Notes: generated by a model from the sequence alone, not told the origin. A DNA stretch of 41,561 nt from Candidatus Zambryskibacteria bacterium RIFCSPLOWO2_12_FULL_39_16 (GCA_001824215.1 MHWS01000003.1:1-41561), one strand, 5' to 3'; shown: positions 19,772-29,462, numbered from the stretch's first letter. Made by a program: numbers and translations.

Positions 19772-21192
19772 TGGATATTTCAAACCTAACAATCAAAGAA
19801 ACTCGCCGGCTTCTTGATTCAAAAGAGTTAAGTACAAAAGAACTTGCAAAAAGTTGCCTTAAAAATATTGAGAATAAAAACAAAGAACTCAATATTTTTT
19901 TGGAAGTTTATGAAGATGTTATAAAACAAGCTATTCTTGCCCAAGAAATCATTGATAAGGGCGAGGCCAAATATTTGACTGGCATACCGTTAGCTATTAA
20001 AGATAATATTTTAATAAAAGGAAAAAAAGCCAGCGCCGCTTCAAAAATCCTTGAAAATTATAGGGCTACTTATACCGCTACTGCTGCTCAAAAATTGATT
20101 GACCAAAGTGCCATATTTATAGGTAGGACAAATATGGACGAATTTGCGATGGGTAGCTCGACCGAAAATTCTGCCTTTGGGGTAACCAAAAACCCTTATG
20201 ATATCTCTCGGGTGGCTGGTGGCTCTTCTGGCGGCTCAGCAGCTGCTGTGGCGGCAAATATGGCTCTAGGAGCCCTTGGTTCTGATACTGGTGGGTCAAT
20301 AAGGGAACCAGCAAGCTTTTGCGGGGTAGTGGGATTGAAACCTACCTATGGCAGCGTTTCCCGTTATGGTTTAATGGCCATGGGCTCGTCTTTAGATGTT
20401 ATAGGTCCGATTGCCAAAACGGTCTCTGATACCGAAATAATTTTTAATGCAATAAAAGGCAGAGATAAAATGGACAGTACAAGTAGAGAAGGAAAGAAGG
20501 AAAGGTTAAAAGAAGAAAAGATTAAGATAGGAGTGCCTTATCATATTTTAGACCAAGAGGGTATATCAAAAGAAGTCAGGAAAAATTTTGATGAATCAAT
20601 AGAAAAAATTAAAAATCTTGGCTTTGAGATTAAAGATATAAAACTTCCAAATATGGACAAATCTTTGGCTGTTTATTACATCATTATGCCAGCCGAAGTT
20701 TCTTCCAATATGGCGAGATATGATGGGATTAAATACGGCCTTTCTGTAAGCGACAGGGACTTATTAAGTGTTTATAAAAAAACAAGAGGAGAGGGATTTG
20801 GCAGGGAAGTCAGGAGAAGAATTATTTTAGGCACCTATGTTCTTTCCTCCGGCTATTACGATGCATATTATGGTAAAGCTATGATGGCTAGAAAAATAAT
20901 TAGCGATGAATTTAGGGTCGCCTTTGACGCGGTAGATGCCATACTCACCCCAACTACGCCTGCTCCAGCTTGGAAAATTGGAGAAAAAAGTAGCCCATTG
21001 GAAAATTATCTGGCTGACATTTTCACTGTGACTGCAAACATTGTAGGCGCGCCAGCCATATCTCTACCATCTGGATATGCTAAAATTGAGGATAGTCTGT
21101 CAGCTGGGCTTCCATTAGGTATACAATTAATGGCGTCGCATATGTCGGAAGATATTTTATTTGAAATAGGTAAAAAATTTCTCAACGAATAA
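19771..21192 (+). CDS. gatA: Asp-tRNA(Asn)/Glu-tRNA(Gln) amidotransferase subunit A
   Basis: GIPLAIKDNILIKG, GRTNMDEFAMGSSTENSAFG, VAGGSSGGSAAAVAANMALGALGSDTGGSIREPASF. Confidence 0.97.
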   Translation: MDISNLTIKETRRLLDSKELSTKELAKSCLKNIENKNKELNIFLEVYEDVIKQAILAQEIIDKGEAKYLTGIPLAIKDNILIKGKKASAASKILENYRATYTATAAQKLIDQSAIFIGRTNMDEFAMGSSTENSAFGVTKNPYDISRVAGGSSGGSAAAVAANMALGALGSDTGGSIREPASFCGVVGLKPTYGSVSRYGLMAMGSSLDVIGPIAKTVSDTEIIFNAIKGRDKMDSTSREGKKERLKEEKIKIGVPYHILDQEGISKEVRKNFDESIEKIKNLGFEIKDIKLPNMDKSLAVYYIIMPAEVSSNMARYDGIKYGLSVSDRDLLSVYKKTRGEGFGREVRRRIILGTYVLSSGYYDAYYGKAMMARKIISDEFRVAFDAVDAILTPTTPAPAWKIGEKSSPLENYLADIFTVTANIVGAPAISLPSGYAKIEDSLSAGLPLGIQLMASHMSEDILFEIGKKFLNE

Positions 21193-21875
21193 TGCCTCCT
21201 AAAGATAAAAAAGAAAAACCAAAAGAAAAGCCGTCGGGTTGGGATTTTGATCCGATAGAAGGGATAGTAATCTTACTTCTTTTTATAGCTATTGCTGGTT
21301 CTCTCTTAACGATACTGTTAAATTATTTTGCTTCCGGAGATATTTCTTTTTATGGCTATAAGCTTTCTAATATAGTAGATTTCTTCAGATCAAACTCCTT
21401 ACTTTTCAAAATTCTAGGTTATATTGTCTCCGGTGCGGCCGCTATTGGTACTTTTATATTTATTAAAAAAGGGGATAGTATTTGGCGAGAAGAAAAAGCA
21501 AAACTTTATCCAAAAAATATACCAATAGTTTCTTCAAGTATTGGGCAGGTAAAAAATCAAAAACTGGAAAAATGGGAAAAAATCATTAAACTTTCAGAGT
21601 CCGAAAGTTCTTCTGATTGGCGGCTCTCGATTATAGAAGCCGATGTTATGCTTGGCGAGCTTTTAGAAAAACTTGGGTTACCGGGGGAAACAATGGGAGA
21701 AAGACTAAAAGCAGTGGAAAAAAGTGATTTTACGACTATAGAATATGCATGGGAAGCTCACAAGTTCCGTAATGTGATAGCTCATGGAGGAAATGATTTT
21801 CTTATTAACCAACGCGAAATCCGCCGCATCATTTCTTTATATGAAGCGGTCTTTAAGGAATTCTTCCTTATTTAG
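21192..21875 (+). CDS. Two-TM membrane protein with HEPN-like RNxxxH motif in its C-terminal domain
   Basis: Two hydrophobic segments; AWEAHKFRNVIAHGG. Confidence 0.65.
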   Translation: MPPKDKKEKPKEKPSGWDFDPIEGIVILLLFIAIAGSLLTILLNYFASGDISFYGYKLSNIVDFFRSNSLLFKILGYIVSGAAAIGTFIFIKKGDSIWREEKAKLYPKNIPIVSSSIGQVKNQKLEKWEKIIKLSESESSSDWRLSIIEADVMLGELLEKLGLPGETMGERLKAVEKSDFTTIEYAWEAHKFRNVIAHGGNDFLINQREIRRIISLYEAVFKEFFLI

Positions 21876-21907
21876 ATTTTCCCTTCTCTACGCTTAGTGA
21901 TTTCGTG

Positions 21908-21978
21908 TTGCGGGGTTTAGATTTGCACTAAAATTTCAAGGTTATGAGCCTCGCGAGTTACTATTACTCTACCCCGCA
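21908..21978 (-). tRNA. Initiator-like tRNA-Met(CAT), unusual
   Basis: Minus strand: TGCGGGG TA GAGT AATAGTA ACTC G CGAGG CTCATAA CCTTG AAAT TTTAG TGCAAAT CTAAA CCCCGCA A; full cloverleaf; A11:U24. Confidence 0.8.
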
Positions 21979-21988
21979 ATAAGCTTAC

Positions 21989-22016
21989 ATTATATACTCT
22001 TTTGGTTTTTTGGCAA
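21989..22016 (-). promoter_or_regulatory. Promoter of the minus-strand initiator-like tRNA
   Basis: Minus strand TTGCCA - 16 nt - TATAAT, -10 element ends 10 nt before tRNA position 1. Confidence 0.75.
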
Positions 22017-22038
22017 TTTATGATAAAGTGTAGAAACC

Positions 22039-22112
22039 GTCGGCGTAGCTCAGTTAGTTAGAGCGTGGGACTCATAAGCCCAAGGTCAGAGGTGCAATTC
22101 CTCTCGCCGACA
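22039..22112 (+). tRNA. tRNA-Met(CAT), elongator-type (tRNA-Ile2 not excluded)
   Basis: gtcggcg...gctc agttagtta gagc...ctcataa...agagg tgcaatt cctct cgccgac a. Confidence 0.9.
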
Positions 22113-22165
22113 CCCTAAGGATTTAGTGGCATTTTTTGAAAAAATCTGCTAAATTTCTCTTGTTT

Positions 22166-22239
22166 GCGGTCGTAGCTCAACTGGTTAGAGCACTCCCCTG
22201 TCACGGGAGAGGTTGCCGGTTCAAGTCCGGTCGACCGCG
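22166..22239 (+). tRNA. tRNA-Asp(GTC)
   Basis: gcggtcg...ctccc ctgtcac gggag...gccgg ttcaagt ccggt cgaccgc g. Confidence 0.95.
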
Positions 22240-22242
22240 CAA

Positions 22243-22264
22243 AAAACTGCCGAAAGGCAGTTTT
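22243..22264 (+). terminator. Intrinsic terminator after tRNA-Asp
   Basis: aaaactgcc-gaaa-ggcagtttt. Confidence 0.8.
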
Positions 22265-22379
22265 CGCGTACGAAGAAATATTTGGGTGATATTCCGTCCA
22301 GACTTGAACCTTTGTGGTGTTTTTTGTTTTATGAGCGTATAATAAAGCCAGTTATTAACCTAATGTTTTGATAAATTTT

Positions 22380-22742
22380 ATGACAAATGAAAAGAAAATT
22401 GAATGGATTTTGAGAGTTGGTGTGGCCGGCGAGTTTTTAGGTCACGGTGTCTTTGCTATTTTAGGCAAAGCTGATTGGATAAAGTGGACTGAGCAATTGG
22501 CTGGATTTGATACAGCAACTGCCACAACATTTATGCTTGTCGTAGGATTAGTGGATGTTGCATTAGCAATTTTGGTATTAACTAAACCAATCAGACCTAT
22601 TTTACTTTGGATGGCTTTTTGGGGGTTTTGGACCGCTCTTGTCAGGCCTTTAGTAGGCTTACCTGTCTGGGATTTCGTTGAGAGATTTGCCAATTGGGCA
22701 GCTCCTTTGGCGCTTTATTATTTCTACAAATCTAAAAAATAA
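22380..22742 (+). CDS. Small multi-TM membrane protein, DoxX-like by appearance
   Basis: About 120 aa, several hydrophobic helices; family assignment tentative. Confidence 0.6.
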   Translation: MTNEKKIEWILRVGVAGEFLGHGVFAILGKADWIKWTEQLAGFDTATATTFMLVVGLVDVALAILVLTKPIRPILLWMAFWGFWTALVRPLVGLPVWDFVERFANWAAPLALYYFYKSKK

Positions 22743-22769
22743 AGATTTTAATCATCAATTCCAAAAAAT

Positions 22770-23261
22770 ATGTTTGAATCATTTAGATTTGGCAAAAAAG
22801 CACCTCTAAGTCTTGATCTGAATAAAGAGAGTCCTAAAAAAATAAATGGAGAAGAGATAGATGCTGAAATAATAAACAAGGCAGAAAAAGAACATTATGA
22901 AAAAGAAGCTTTAAAAACTGGTGAAGAATTTGATCGTATTGTATTTGATATGAAGGTTCAGAGAAGAGAGGCTAATGAAATTATTAATTTTGTAAATGAT
23001 TGTATTGCAAAAAATCCTGATAGAGTAAATAAGGCTATGCCTCTGGATTATTTTTTTGATTTTATAGATAATGATGAAAGCGATTTTAGCTCTGAGACCA
23101 TAGCTTTGGCAGGGTCTTGGGTTAATAAATATAATAAAGAGATAGATCCTGGAAAACCCCTGGAAGAGTTCTTAAATTTTGTTATAAAAAAAGCACAGGA
23201 AGCAAACTTTTTGTTAAACCCAAATCTTAAAGAAAAATTACAAAATACGGATAGAAGTTAA
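22770..23261 (+). CDS. Hypothetical protein
   Basis: 163 aa uninterrupted ORF on the coding strand. Confidence 0.6.
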   Translation: MFESFRFGKKAPLSLDLNKESPKKINGEEIDAEIINKAEKEHYEKEALKTGEEFDRIVFDMKVQRREANEIINFVNDCIAKNPDRVNKAMPLDYFFDFIDNDESDFSSETIALAGSWVNKYNKEIDPGKPLEEFLNFVIKKAQEANFLLNPNLKEKLQNTDRS

Positions 23262-23463
23262 ACCTGTGAAAAATAAAGAACTTTATTAATAATATAAACA
23301 TATGCGCATCATCTTATCGATTGTAAGCACTGTCTTACATCAGTTTGGTAAAGGTCTGTCCGAAAACAAACAATCTCCAACTGCCTAAACATAAATTCTA
23401 GCTTGAAAAATAAGGATTTTTTAGCTGGTTTATTTTTTAGTGGAATAGGAGTAAAGTTTTGAT

Positions 23464-23925
23464 ATGAAAGATTGTGTATTCTGTAAAATCGTAAAAGGGG
23501 AGATGCCAAGCCATAAAATATGGGAAGATGAAAAACATCTTGCTTTTCTCTCTATTTTTCCAAACACAGAGGGTGCAACAGTGGTAATTCCCAAAGCTCA
23601 TTATTCAAGCTATGCTTTTGATTTGCCTGATAAAGTGCTGAATGAATTGATGCTTGCGACTAAAAAAGTAGCAAAGCTTCTTGATTCCAAGCTGGATGAT
23701 GTCGGTAGGACAGCCATGGTCTTTGAAGGATTCGGAGTTGATCATGTTCATTCAAAACTTTTTCCGATGCACGGGACAGAAAACATAAAAGAATGGAAAC
23801 CGATTTTATCAAGTAAAGATACACACAAATATTTTGATAAATACGAAGGATATATTTCCTCCAATGACTACGAGAGAGCAGATGATGAAAAACTTTCCGC
23901 TCTAGCCAAGAAAATAAGAGAATAA
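23464..23925 (+). CDS. HIT family hydrolase
   Basis: CVFCKIVKGEMPSHKIWEDEKHLAFL; GFGVDHVHSKLFPMHG. Confidence 0.9.
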   Translation: MKDCVFCKIVKGEMPSHKIWEDEKHLAFLSIFPNTEGATVVIPKAHYSSYAFDLPDKVLNELMLATKKVAKLLDSKLDDVGRTAMVFEGFGVDHVHSKLFPMHGTENIKEWKPILSSKDTHKYFDKYEGYISSNDYERADDEKLSALAKKIRE

Positions 23926-23934
23926 AATAAAGAT

Positions 23935-24051
23935 ATGAAAGCGATAAGGATTATACTTCTCATACTCATAATCATCGGAATTATTTTGCTTGTCACTCAA
24001 AAATTTTGGGTGGACCCTCTCGTCAATTTCATATTGGCCCACGGAGGCTGA
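23935..24051 (+). CDS. Small single-TM protein (38 aa), absent from the supplied track
   Basis: MKAIRIILLILIIIGIILLVTQKFWVDPLVNFILAHGG stop; located right after HIT gene. Confidence 0.55.
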   Translation: MKAIRIILLILIIIGIILLVTQKFWVDPLVNFILAHGG

Positions 24052-24073
24052 TAAAAAATGGTAGAATGAACTC

Positions 24074-24493
24074 ATGATTTTAACAAACCACGCTATAACG
24101 GGAGCGGCTCTGGCCAGTTTAGTACCAAATGAACCGCTGATTGGTTTTTCTGTCGGTTTCCTTTCTCACTTTGTCTTGGATGCTATACCTCATTGGGATT
24201 ATAAGTTAGGAAGTAAAAAAGAAGATGGTAATAAGATGAATGATGATTTGGCTATAAACAGAAAATTTATAAAAGATATTTTAAAAATTGGCACTGATGG
24301 TATGACTGGCCTTTTGCTAGCGTACTTTTTATTTAGTTTTTATATGAAAGTTTCAGTTTTTGCTGTTTTGTGCGGAGCTATCGGAGCTATGACCCCGGAT
24401 GCGTTGCAGTTTGTTTATATGAAATGGAGGTATGAACCTCTCATTAGTCTCCAACGATTTCATATCTGGATTCATGCTGATGAAGTTAAATAA
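24074..24493 (+). CDS. Membrane protein, metal-dependent hydrolase-like (HxxxxHxxxDxxPHWD)
   Basis: MILTNHAITGAAL...FLSHFVLDAIPHWDYK. Confidence 0.55.
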   Translation: MILTNHAITGAALASLVPNEPLIGFSVGFLSHFVLDAIPHWDYKLGSKKEDGNKMNDDLAINRKFIKDILKIGTDGMTGLLLAYFLFSFYMKVSVFAVLCGAIGAMTPDALQFVYMKWRYEPLISLQRFHIWIHADEVK

Positions 24494-24530
24494 ATAGATT
24501 TTGAGGGATAGTGTGGTAGATTTAGCTATC

Positions 24531-26774
24531 ATGAAATTCAAGATTAAAAGCGGTTTTAAGCCGGCTGGCGACCAGCCGCAAGCAATAGAAAAGCTGGTGG
24601 AAGGCTTAAAAAAAGGTTTGCGTCACCAGACCCTTTTGGGTGTAACTGGCTCAGGTAAGACATTTACAGTAGCAAATGTTATAAATGAAATCCAAAAACC
24701 GACTCTTGTTATCGCTCACAACAAAACTCTGGCTGCTCAGTTGGCTCAGGAATACAGAGAGTTTTTTCCTGAGAACGCTGTGCATTATTTTGTTTCTTAC
24801 TACGACTATTATCAACCGGAAGCATATATGCCGATTTCTGACACTTATATAGAGAAAGAGGCAATGATAAACGAAGAAATAGATCGGTTACGCCATGCTT
24901 CTACCCAAGCCCTTCTGACACGTAAGGATGTTATTATTGTGGCCTCGGTTTCCTGTATTTATGGATTAGGTTCTCCGATAGAATATGAAAAAGTGAATCT
25001 GAAAATTGTAAAAGGAGATAAAATATCTCGGACAGAATTTGTTCGCAGCTTAATTGGTATACATTTTGAACGTACTACCGCAGACCTTTCTTCTGGCCAA
25101 TTTAGGGCGGTCGGCAACACAGTGGAAATAATGCCAGTGTCTGAAAAAGTAATTTACAGAATTGAAATCGATGACGGAATAATAAAAGATATTTTAAAAA
25201 TAGACGCTATTACACGGACCATTTTGGAAAAAATAGAAGCTTTTTTCCTTTTCCCGGCAAAACATTTCATATCCACCAAAGAACAAAATGAAAGAGCTTT
25301 TAAAACAATCAAAACCGAACTGGCGGAGCGCTTAAAACAGCTTGAAAAAGAAGGAAAGCTTTTGGAAGCAGAACGTCTGAAACGTCGCACCAGTTATGAC
25401 TTGGCTCTTATCCGAGAAATGGGCTATTGCAACGGCATTGAAAATTACTCACGCCATTTCTCCGGCAAAAAATCAGGTGAAGCTCCCGATACCTTACTTT
25501 CGTATTTTTCTTCACCGGAAATCAGGGAAAAATTTAGTCCGCTTCACCCTGTCCGCACCAGCGGACGGGACCCTCACGGATCTAAATTTTTCCCTGATTT
25601 CCTTACTATCATTGACGAATCTCACGTCACCGTGCCACAAATTGGTGCAATGTATTCGGGAGATGCATCACGCAAACAATCACTAGTTGATTATGGATTT
25701 CGTCTACCTTCAGCCAAAGATAACAGACCGTTAAAATTTAAGGAATTTGAAGAGAGGGTCGGGCAGGTGATTTATACAAGTGCCACACCGAGCAATTATG
25801 AAAAGGAGCACAGTGAGCAGATAGTGGAACAAGTGATACGACCGACGGGCTTAGTTGACCCGGAAGTTCTGGTGCGCTCAATTACAGAAAGAAAAACCTC
25901 ACCCCCAACCCCTCTCCTTGCAAAGGAGAGGGGAGAAAAAAATAGAATTCCTGAGAACTCGAAGAAACCTTCTCGAGAGCAACTTTCGGAGCGCGACTGG
26001 CACGAGAAGGAGGGGATTTTTCAGCAGAAAAATACCCCGTTTGCTCGAGAGAACGGTTTTTTGGGTTCTTATTCGGGACAAATCGCTGATTTTATTTCCG
26101 AAGCAGAAAAAAGTATAAAAAAAGGAGGCAGAGTTATTGCAACCACTCTTACCAAAAAAATGGCGGAGGATTTGAGCGAGTACTTGAAAGAAAAAGGGAT
26201 TAAAGCTGAGTATTTGCATAGCGGCATAAAAACAATTGAAAGGATTGAAATTTTGACTCGGCTAAGGAAAGGAGAATTCGATTGCATAGTCGGAGTAAAT
26301 CTCCTTCGGGAAGGTTTAGATTTACCGGAAGTGACACTTATAGGAATTTTGGATGCAGACAAAGAAGGCTTTTTGCGTTCGGATACCTCGCTTATCCAAA
26401 TCATCGGCCGAGCGGCCCGAAATGTGGACGGCAAAGTTATTTTGTATGCCGATGTTATGACAGGCTCAATGGAGAGAGCCATAGATGAGACAAATCGTCG
26501 CCGGGAAAAACAAATCATTTATAATAAAAAGCATAACATCACTCCTAAAACAATCATAAAGAAAATCCAGGATATCACCGACCAGTTGCAATCCAAACAC
26601 CAAAAAACAGTCAAGGAACTTTTAACTTTTGACATAAAGACCGAAAAAAATATCAAAGCTCTGATTAAATACAAAGAGAAGCAGCTGAATTCTGCAGCGA
26701 AAATATTGGATTTTGAAACAGCGGCTCTTTTGCGAGATGAGATAAAAGAATTGGAAAAAATAAGAAAAGAGTGA
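24531..26774 (+). CDS. uvrB: Excinuclease ABC subunit B, with two in-frame insertions
   Basis: GDQPQAIEKL, GVTGSGKTFTVANVI, YYDYYQPEAYMP, IDESHVTVPQ, LREGLDLPEV, UVR motif; ATG 24531 preferred. Confidence 0.97.
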   Translation: MKFKIKSGFKPAGDQPQAIEKLVEGLKKGLRHQTLLGVTGSGKTFTVANVINEIQKPTLVIAHNKTLAAQLAQEYREFFPENAVHYFVSYYDYYQPEAYMPISDTYIEKEAMINEEIDRLRHASTQALLTRKDVIIVASVSCIYGLGSPIEYEKVNLKIVKGDKISRTEFVRSLIGIHFERTTADLSSGQFRAVGNTVEIMPVSEKVIYRIEIDDGIIKDILKIDAITRTILEKIEAFFLFPAKHFISTKEQNERAFKTIKTELAERLKQLEKEGKLLEAERLKRRTSYDLALIREMGYCNGIENYSRHFSGKKSGEAPDTLLSYFSSPEIREKFSPLHPVRTSGRDPHGSKFFPDFLTIIDESHVTVPQIGAMYSGDASRKQSLVDYGFRLPSAKDNRPLKFKEFEERVGQVIYTSATPSNYEKEHSEQIVEQVIRPTGLVDPEVLVRSITERKTSPPTPLLAKERGEKNRIPENSKKPSREQLSERDWHEKEGIFQQKNTPFARENGFLGSYSGQIADFISEAEKSIKKGGRVIATTLTKKMAEDLSEYLKEKGIKAEYLHSGIKTIERIEILTRLRKGEFDCIVGVNLLREGLDLPEVTLIGILDADKEGFLRSDTSLIQIIGRAARNVDGKVILYADVMTGSMERAIDETNRRREKQIIYNKKHNITPKTIIKKIQDITDQLQSKHQKTVKELLTFDIKTEKNIKALIKYKEKQLNSAAKILDFETAALLRDEIKELEKIRKE
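25517..25602. repeat. Nested inverted repeat inside uvrB (perfect 21 bp outer arms)
   Basis: ggaaatcagggaaaaatttag ... ctaaatttttccctgatttcc; inner gtccgc-acca-gcggac. Confidence 0.95.
25896..26038. repeat. Composite multi-hairpin insertion inside uvrB
   Basis: cccctctcctt-gca-aaggagagggg (25909-25933); ccttctcg...cgagaagg (25968-26010); ggggatttttc-agca-gaaaaatacccc (26012-26038). Confidence 0.85.
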
Positions 26775-26840
26775 TATCATACTGAATGCAATGATTTATA
26801 TACACCCTATTGGGCAAACCTTGGGTGAATTTCTGTGTTT

Positions 26841-29462
26841 ATGATAAAAAAAGAAGAAAAAATAGTAGTCAAAGGGGCGAGGACTCACAATCTAAAGAAT
26901 ATTACGGTTGAGATGCCCCGAAACAAAATGATTGTTTTTACAGGACTTTCCGGCTCGGGCAAGTCTTCTTTGGCGTTTGACACTATTTTTGCCGAAGGCC
27001 AAAGGCGATATGTTGAGTCGCTTTCATCCTATGCTCGCCAGTTTCTCAGGCAAATGCAAAAGCCCGATGTTGATGAAATCACGGGGCTTTCGCCTGCTAT
27101 TTCTATAGACCAAAAATCCCGTTCCAACAACCCTCGCTCAACGGTTGCCACCATAACCGAAATTTATGACTACCTCCGCATTTTGTACGCTCGAGTGGGG
27201 CATCCCCACTGTCTGGTATGCGGCGACGAAATCAAAAAACTTTCAAACGAAGAAATAAAAAATTTTGTTTTGGAAAGGATTTCCAAAATAAAAATAAATA
27301 GTGGAAAAAATTCCCAAAAAATACCATTACCAATTTACGTGGAAATTTTTGCTCCGGTGGTGCGTGGCAGAAAAGGGGAGTATTACCAACTGCTTTACGA
27401 TTTGCTAGGCAAGGGGTATTCGCATGTACTGATAGACGGTAAAAAGAAAGCTTTGCGTGAACAAATCATATTGTCAAAAAATAAAAGACACAACATTGAT
27501 ATCTTGGTTGATAGCATCAGCATGCTTGATTTCAGTAATGATACCAAAAGCGCCGAAGAAAGATTGTCGGAAGATTTAGAAAAAGCTTTAGCTGAGTCGG
27601 ATGGTTTGGTAAAAATTATTTTTAATGATACCGCGAACCCGCCTTCGCGAAGCTTCGGCGAGGCAAGGGAATTTTTTATGTCCAGCAAACTATCTTGTCC
27701 CAAAGATGGATATTCATATCCGGAAGTGGAACCACGGCTTTTTTCTTTTAACTCGCCATATGGGGCTTGCCCGGAATGCAACGGTTTGGGTACTAGGCAT
27801 TTTTTTGGCGATGAAGTTTGTCCCGTGTGTTTAGGCAAGAGGCTGCGTCCAGAAGCTCTTCATGTATTTATTGGGAAAAAGAATATTGTTGAATTGACGG
27901 CGATGTCTATAAAAAACTCCTACGATTTTTTTGCTGAACTTAAGCTTACCGAAAGAGAAAAAAATATTTCAAAAGTGATAATGAAAGAAATAGAATCGAG
28001 GCTAGAGTTTATGATAGACGTAGGCATCGAATATTTGTCGCTTGACCGTAGGGCGCATACGCTCTCCGGTGGCGAGGCTCAGCGTATCCGCCTTGCAAGC
28101 CAGCTTGGCTCAGGACTGGTCGGTGCTTTGTATGTTTTGGATGAGCCGACCATTGGGCTTCATTCTCGCGACAATGACCGCTTGGTAAAAACACTTCTTT
28201 CCCTTAGAGATCTTGGCAATACTATAATTGTAGTGGAGCATGATGAAGATACTATTTTTTCGTCCGATTATATTGTTGATATCGGTCCTAGAGCTGGGAT
28301 TCATGGAGGTGAAGTGATAGTTTCCGGATATTTGGATGATTTACTGACGGCAAAGCAGAATAAATCCGGATCTGTAACCTTGGATTATCTGCGCGGAGAC
28401 AAAGTTGTTCCGATTCCGGAAAAAAGAAGGGAAAGTTCAAAAGGTGAACTTCAAATAAGCGGAGGCAAAATTTTTAATATCAAAAATATGAATGTAAGTA
28501 TTCCGCTTGGAAAATTTGTAGCGGTAACGGGTGTTTCCGGCTCAGGTAAATCTTCTTTTGTCTATGAAATTTTACATAAAAATCTGCAAGCCCGCTTTGA
28601 ACGCAAATACCGTTCGGCGCAAGTTTTTAACTGCACATCTTTTATTGGCACCGAATATCTGGGTCGCTCTATTTTAATAGACCAGTCTCCGATCGGTCGC
28701 ACTCCGCGGTCAAATCCAGCCACTTACACCGGAGCTTGGACATTTATACGTGATTTGTTTGCCGAGACTTCCGAGACGCGGGCTCGCGGCTGGAAAGCCA
28801 ACAGGTTTTCTTTCAATGTAAAAGGAGGTAGATGCGAGACTTGCAGTGGTAATGGCGAAATAGAAGTGGAAATGCATTTTTTACCTACGGTTTATGTGCC
28901 TTGCGATGTTTGTAGGGGCAAAAGATTTATGAAAGAAACTTTGGAAGTAAAATACAAGCATAAAAATATTTATGAAGTGCTGACTATGACGGTAGAGGAA
29001 TCTTTGAAATTTTTTGAAGACATACCCGCTATTTACGACAGGCTTAAATCTCTCGATGATGTTGGTTTGGGGTATCTTGAGCTTGGCCAGTCTGCCACTA
29101 CTCTTTCCGGCGGTGAAGCTCAAAGAGTAAAGATTTCCTCCGAGCTTTACAGACCTCATCTGCAAAAGACTATTTATCTTCTTGACGAGCCTACCATCGG
29201 CTTGCATTACGAGGACGTCAAAAAATTGATTGAGATTTTGCAAAAATTGGTAAATAAAGGCAACACGGTTGTAGTCATAGAGCACAATATGGATATTATA
29301 AAATCCTGCGATTATGTTTTGGATATTGGTCCCGAAGGAGGGGATGCCGGCGGAAATCTAATAGCAAAAGGAACGCCCGAAGAAATAGCCAATAATGAAA
29401 AAAGCTATACCGGAAAATATTTGAAAAAATCATTGAAGCAATACAGGGCACATACAAGATGA
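26841..29462 (+). CDS. uvrA: Excinuclease ABC subunit A
   Basis: [54 protein letters not shown]; second ABC domain [10 protein letters not shown]. Confidence 0.97.
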   Translation: MIKKEEKIVVKGARTHNLKNITVEMPRNKMIVFTGLSGSGKSSLAFDTIFAEGQRRYVESLSSYARQFLRQMQKPDVDEITGLSPAISIDQKSRSNNPRSTVATITEIYDYLRILYARVGHPHCLVCGDEIKKLSNEEIKNFVLERISKIKINSGKNSQKIPLPIYVEIFAPVVRGRKGEYYQLLYDLLGKGYSHVLIDGKKKALREQIILSKNKRHNIDILVDSISMLDFSNDTKSAEERLSEDLEKALAESDGLVKIIFNDTANPPSRSFGEAREFFMSSKLSCPKDGYSYPEVEPRLFSFNSPYGACPECNGLGTRHFFGDEVCPVCLGKRLRPEALHVFIGKKNIVELTAMSIKNSYDFFAELKLTEREKNISKVIMKEIESRLEFMIDVGIEYLSLDRRAHTLSGGEAQRIRLASQLGSGLVGALYVLDEPTIGLHSRDNDRLVKTLLSLRDLGNTIIVVEHDEDTIFSSDYIVDIGPRAGIHGGEVIVSGYLDDLLTAKQNKSGSVTLDYLRGDKVVPIPEKRRESSKGELQISGGKIFNIKNMNVSIPLGKFVAVTGVSGSGKSSFVYEILHKNLQARFERKYRSAQVFNCTSFIGTEYLGRSILIDQSPIGRTPRSNPATYTGAWTFIRDLFAETSETRARGWKANRFSFNVKGGRCETCSGNGEIEVEMHFLPTVYVPCDVCRGKRFMKETLEVKYKHKNIYEVLTMTVEESLKFFEDIPAIYDRLKSLDDVGLGYLELGQSATTLSGGEAQRVKISSELYRPHLQKTIYLLDEPTIGLHYEDVKKLIEILQKLVNKGNTVVVIEHNMDIIKSCDYVLDIGPEGGDAGGNLIAKGTPEEIANNEKSYTGKYLKKSLKQYRAHTR
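27641..27664. repeat. Quasi-palindromic element inside uvrA
   Basis: gccttcgcgaagcttcggcgaggc, encodes part of [14 protein letters not shown]. Confidence 0.75.

Noticed and set aside
22136-22342. 68 aa ORF
   Set aside because: Covers tRNA-Asp and its terminator; spurious translation.
25899-26518. Antisense ORFs in uvrB (106 and 149 aa)
   Set aside because: Open because of composition and repeats; no recognisable domain and strong coding signal on the opposite strand.
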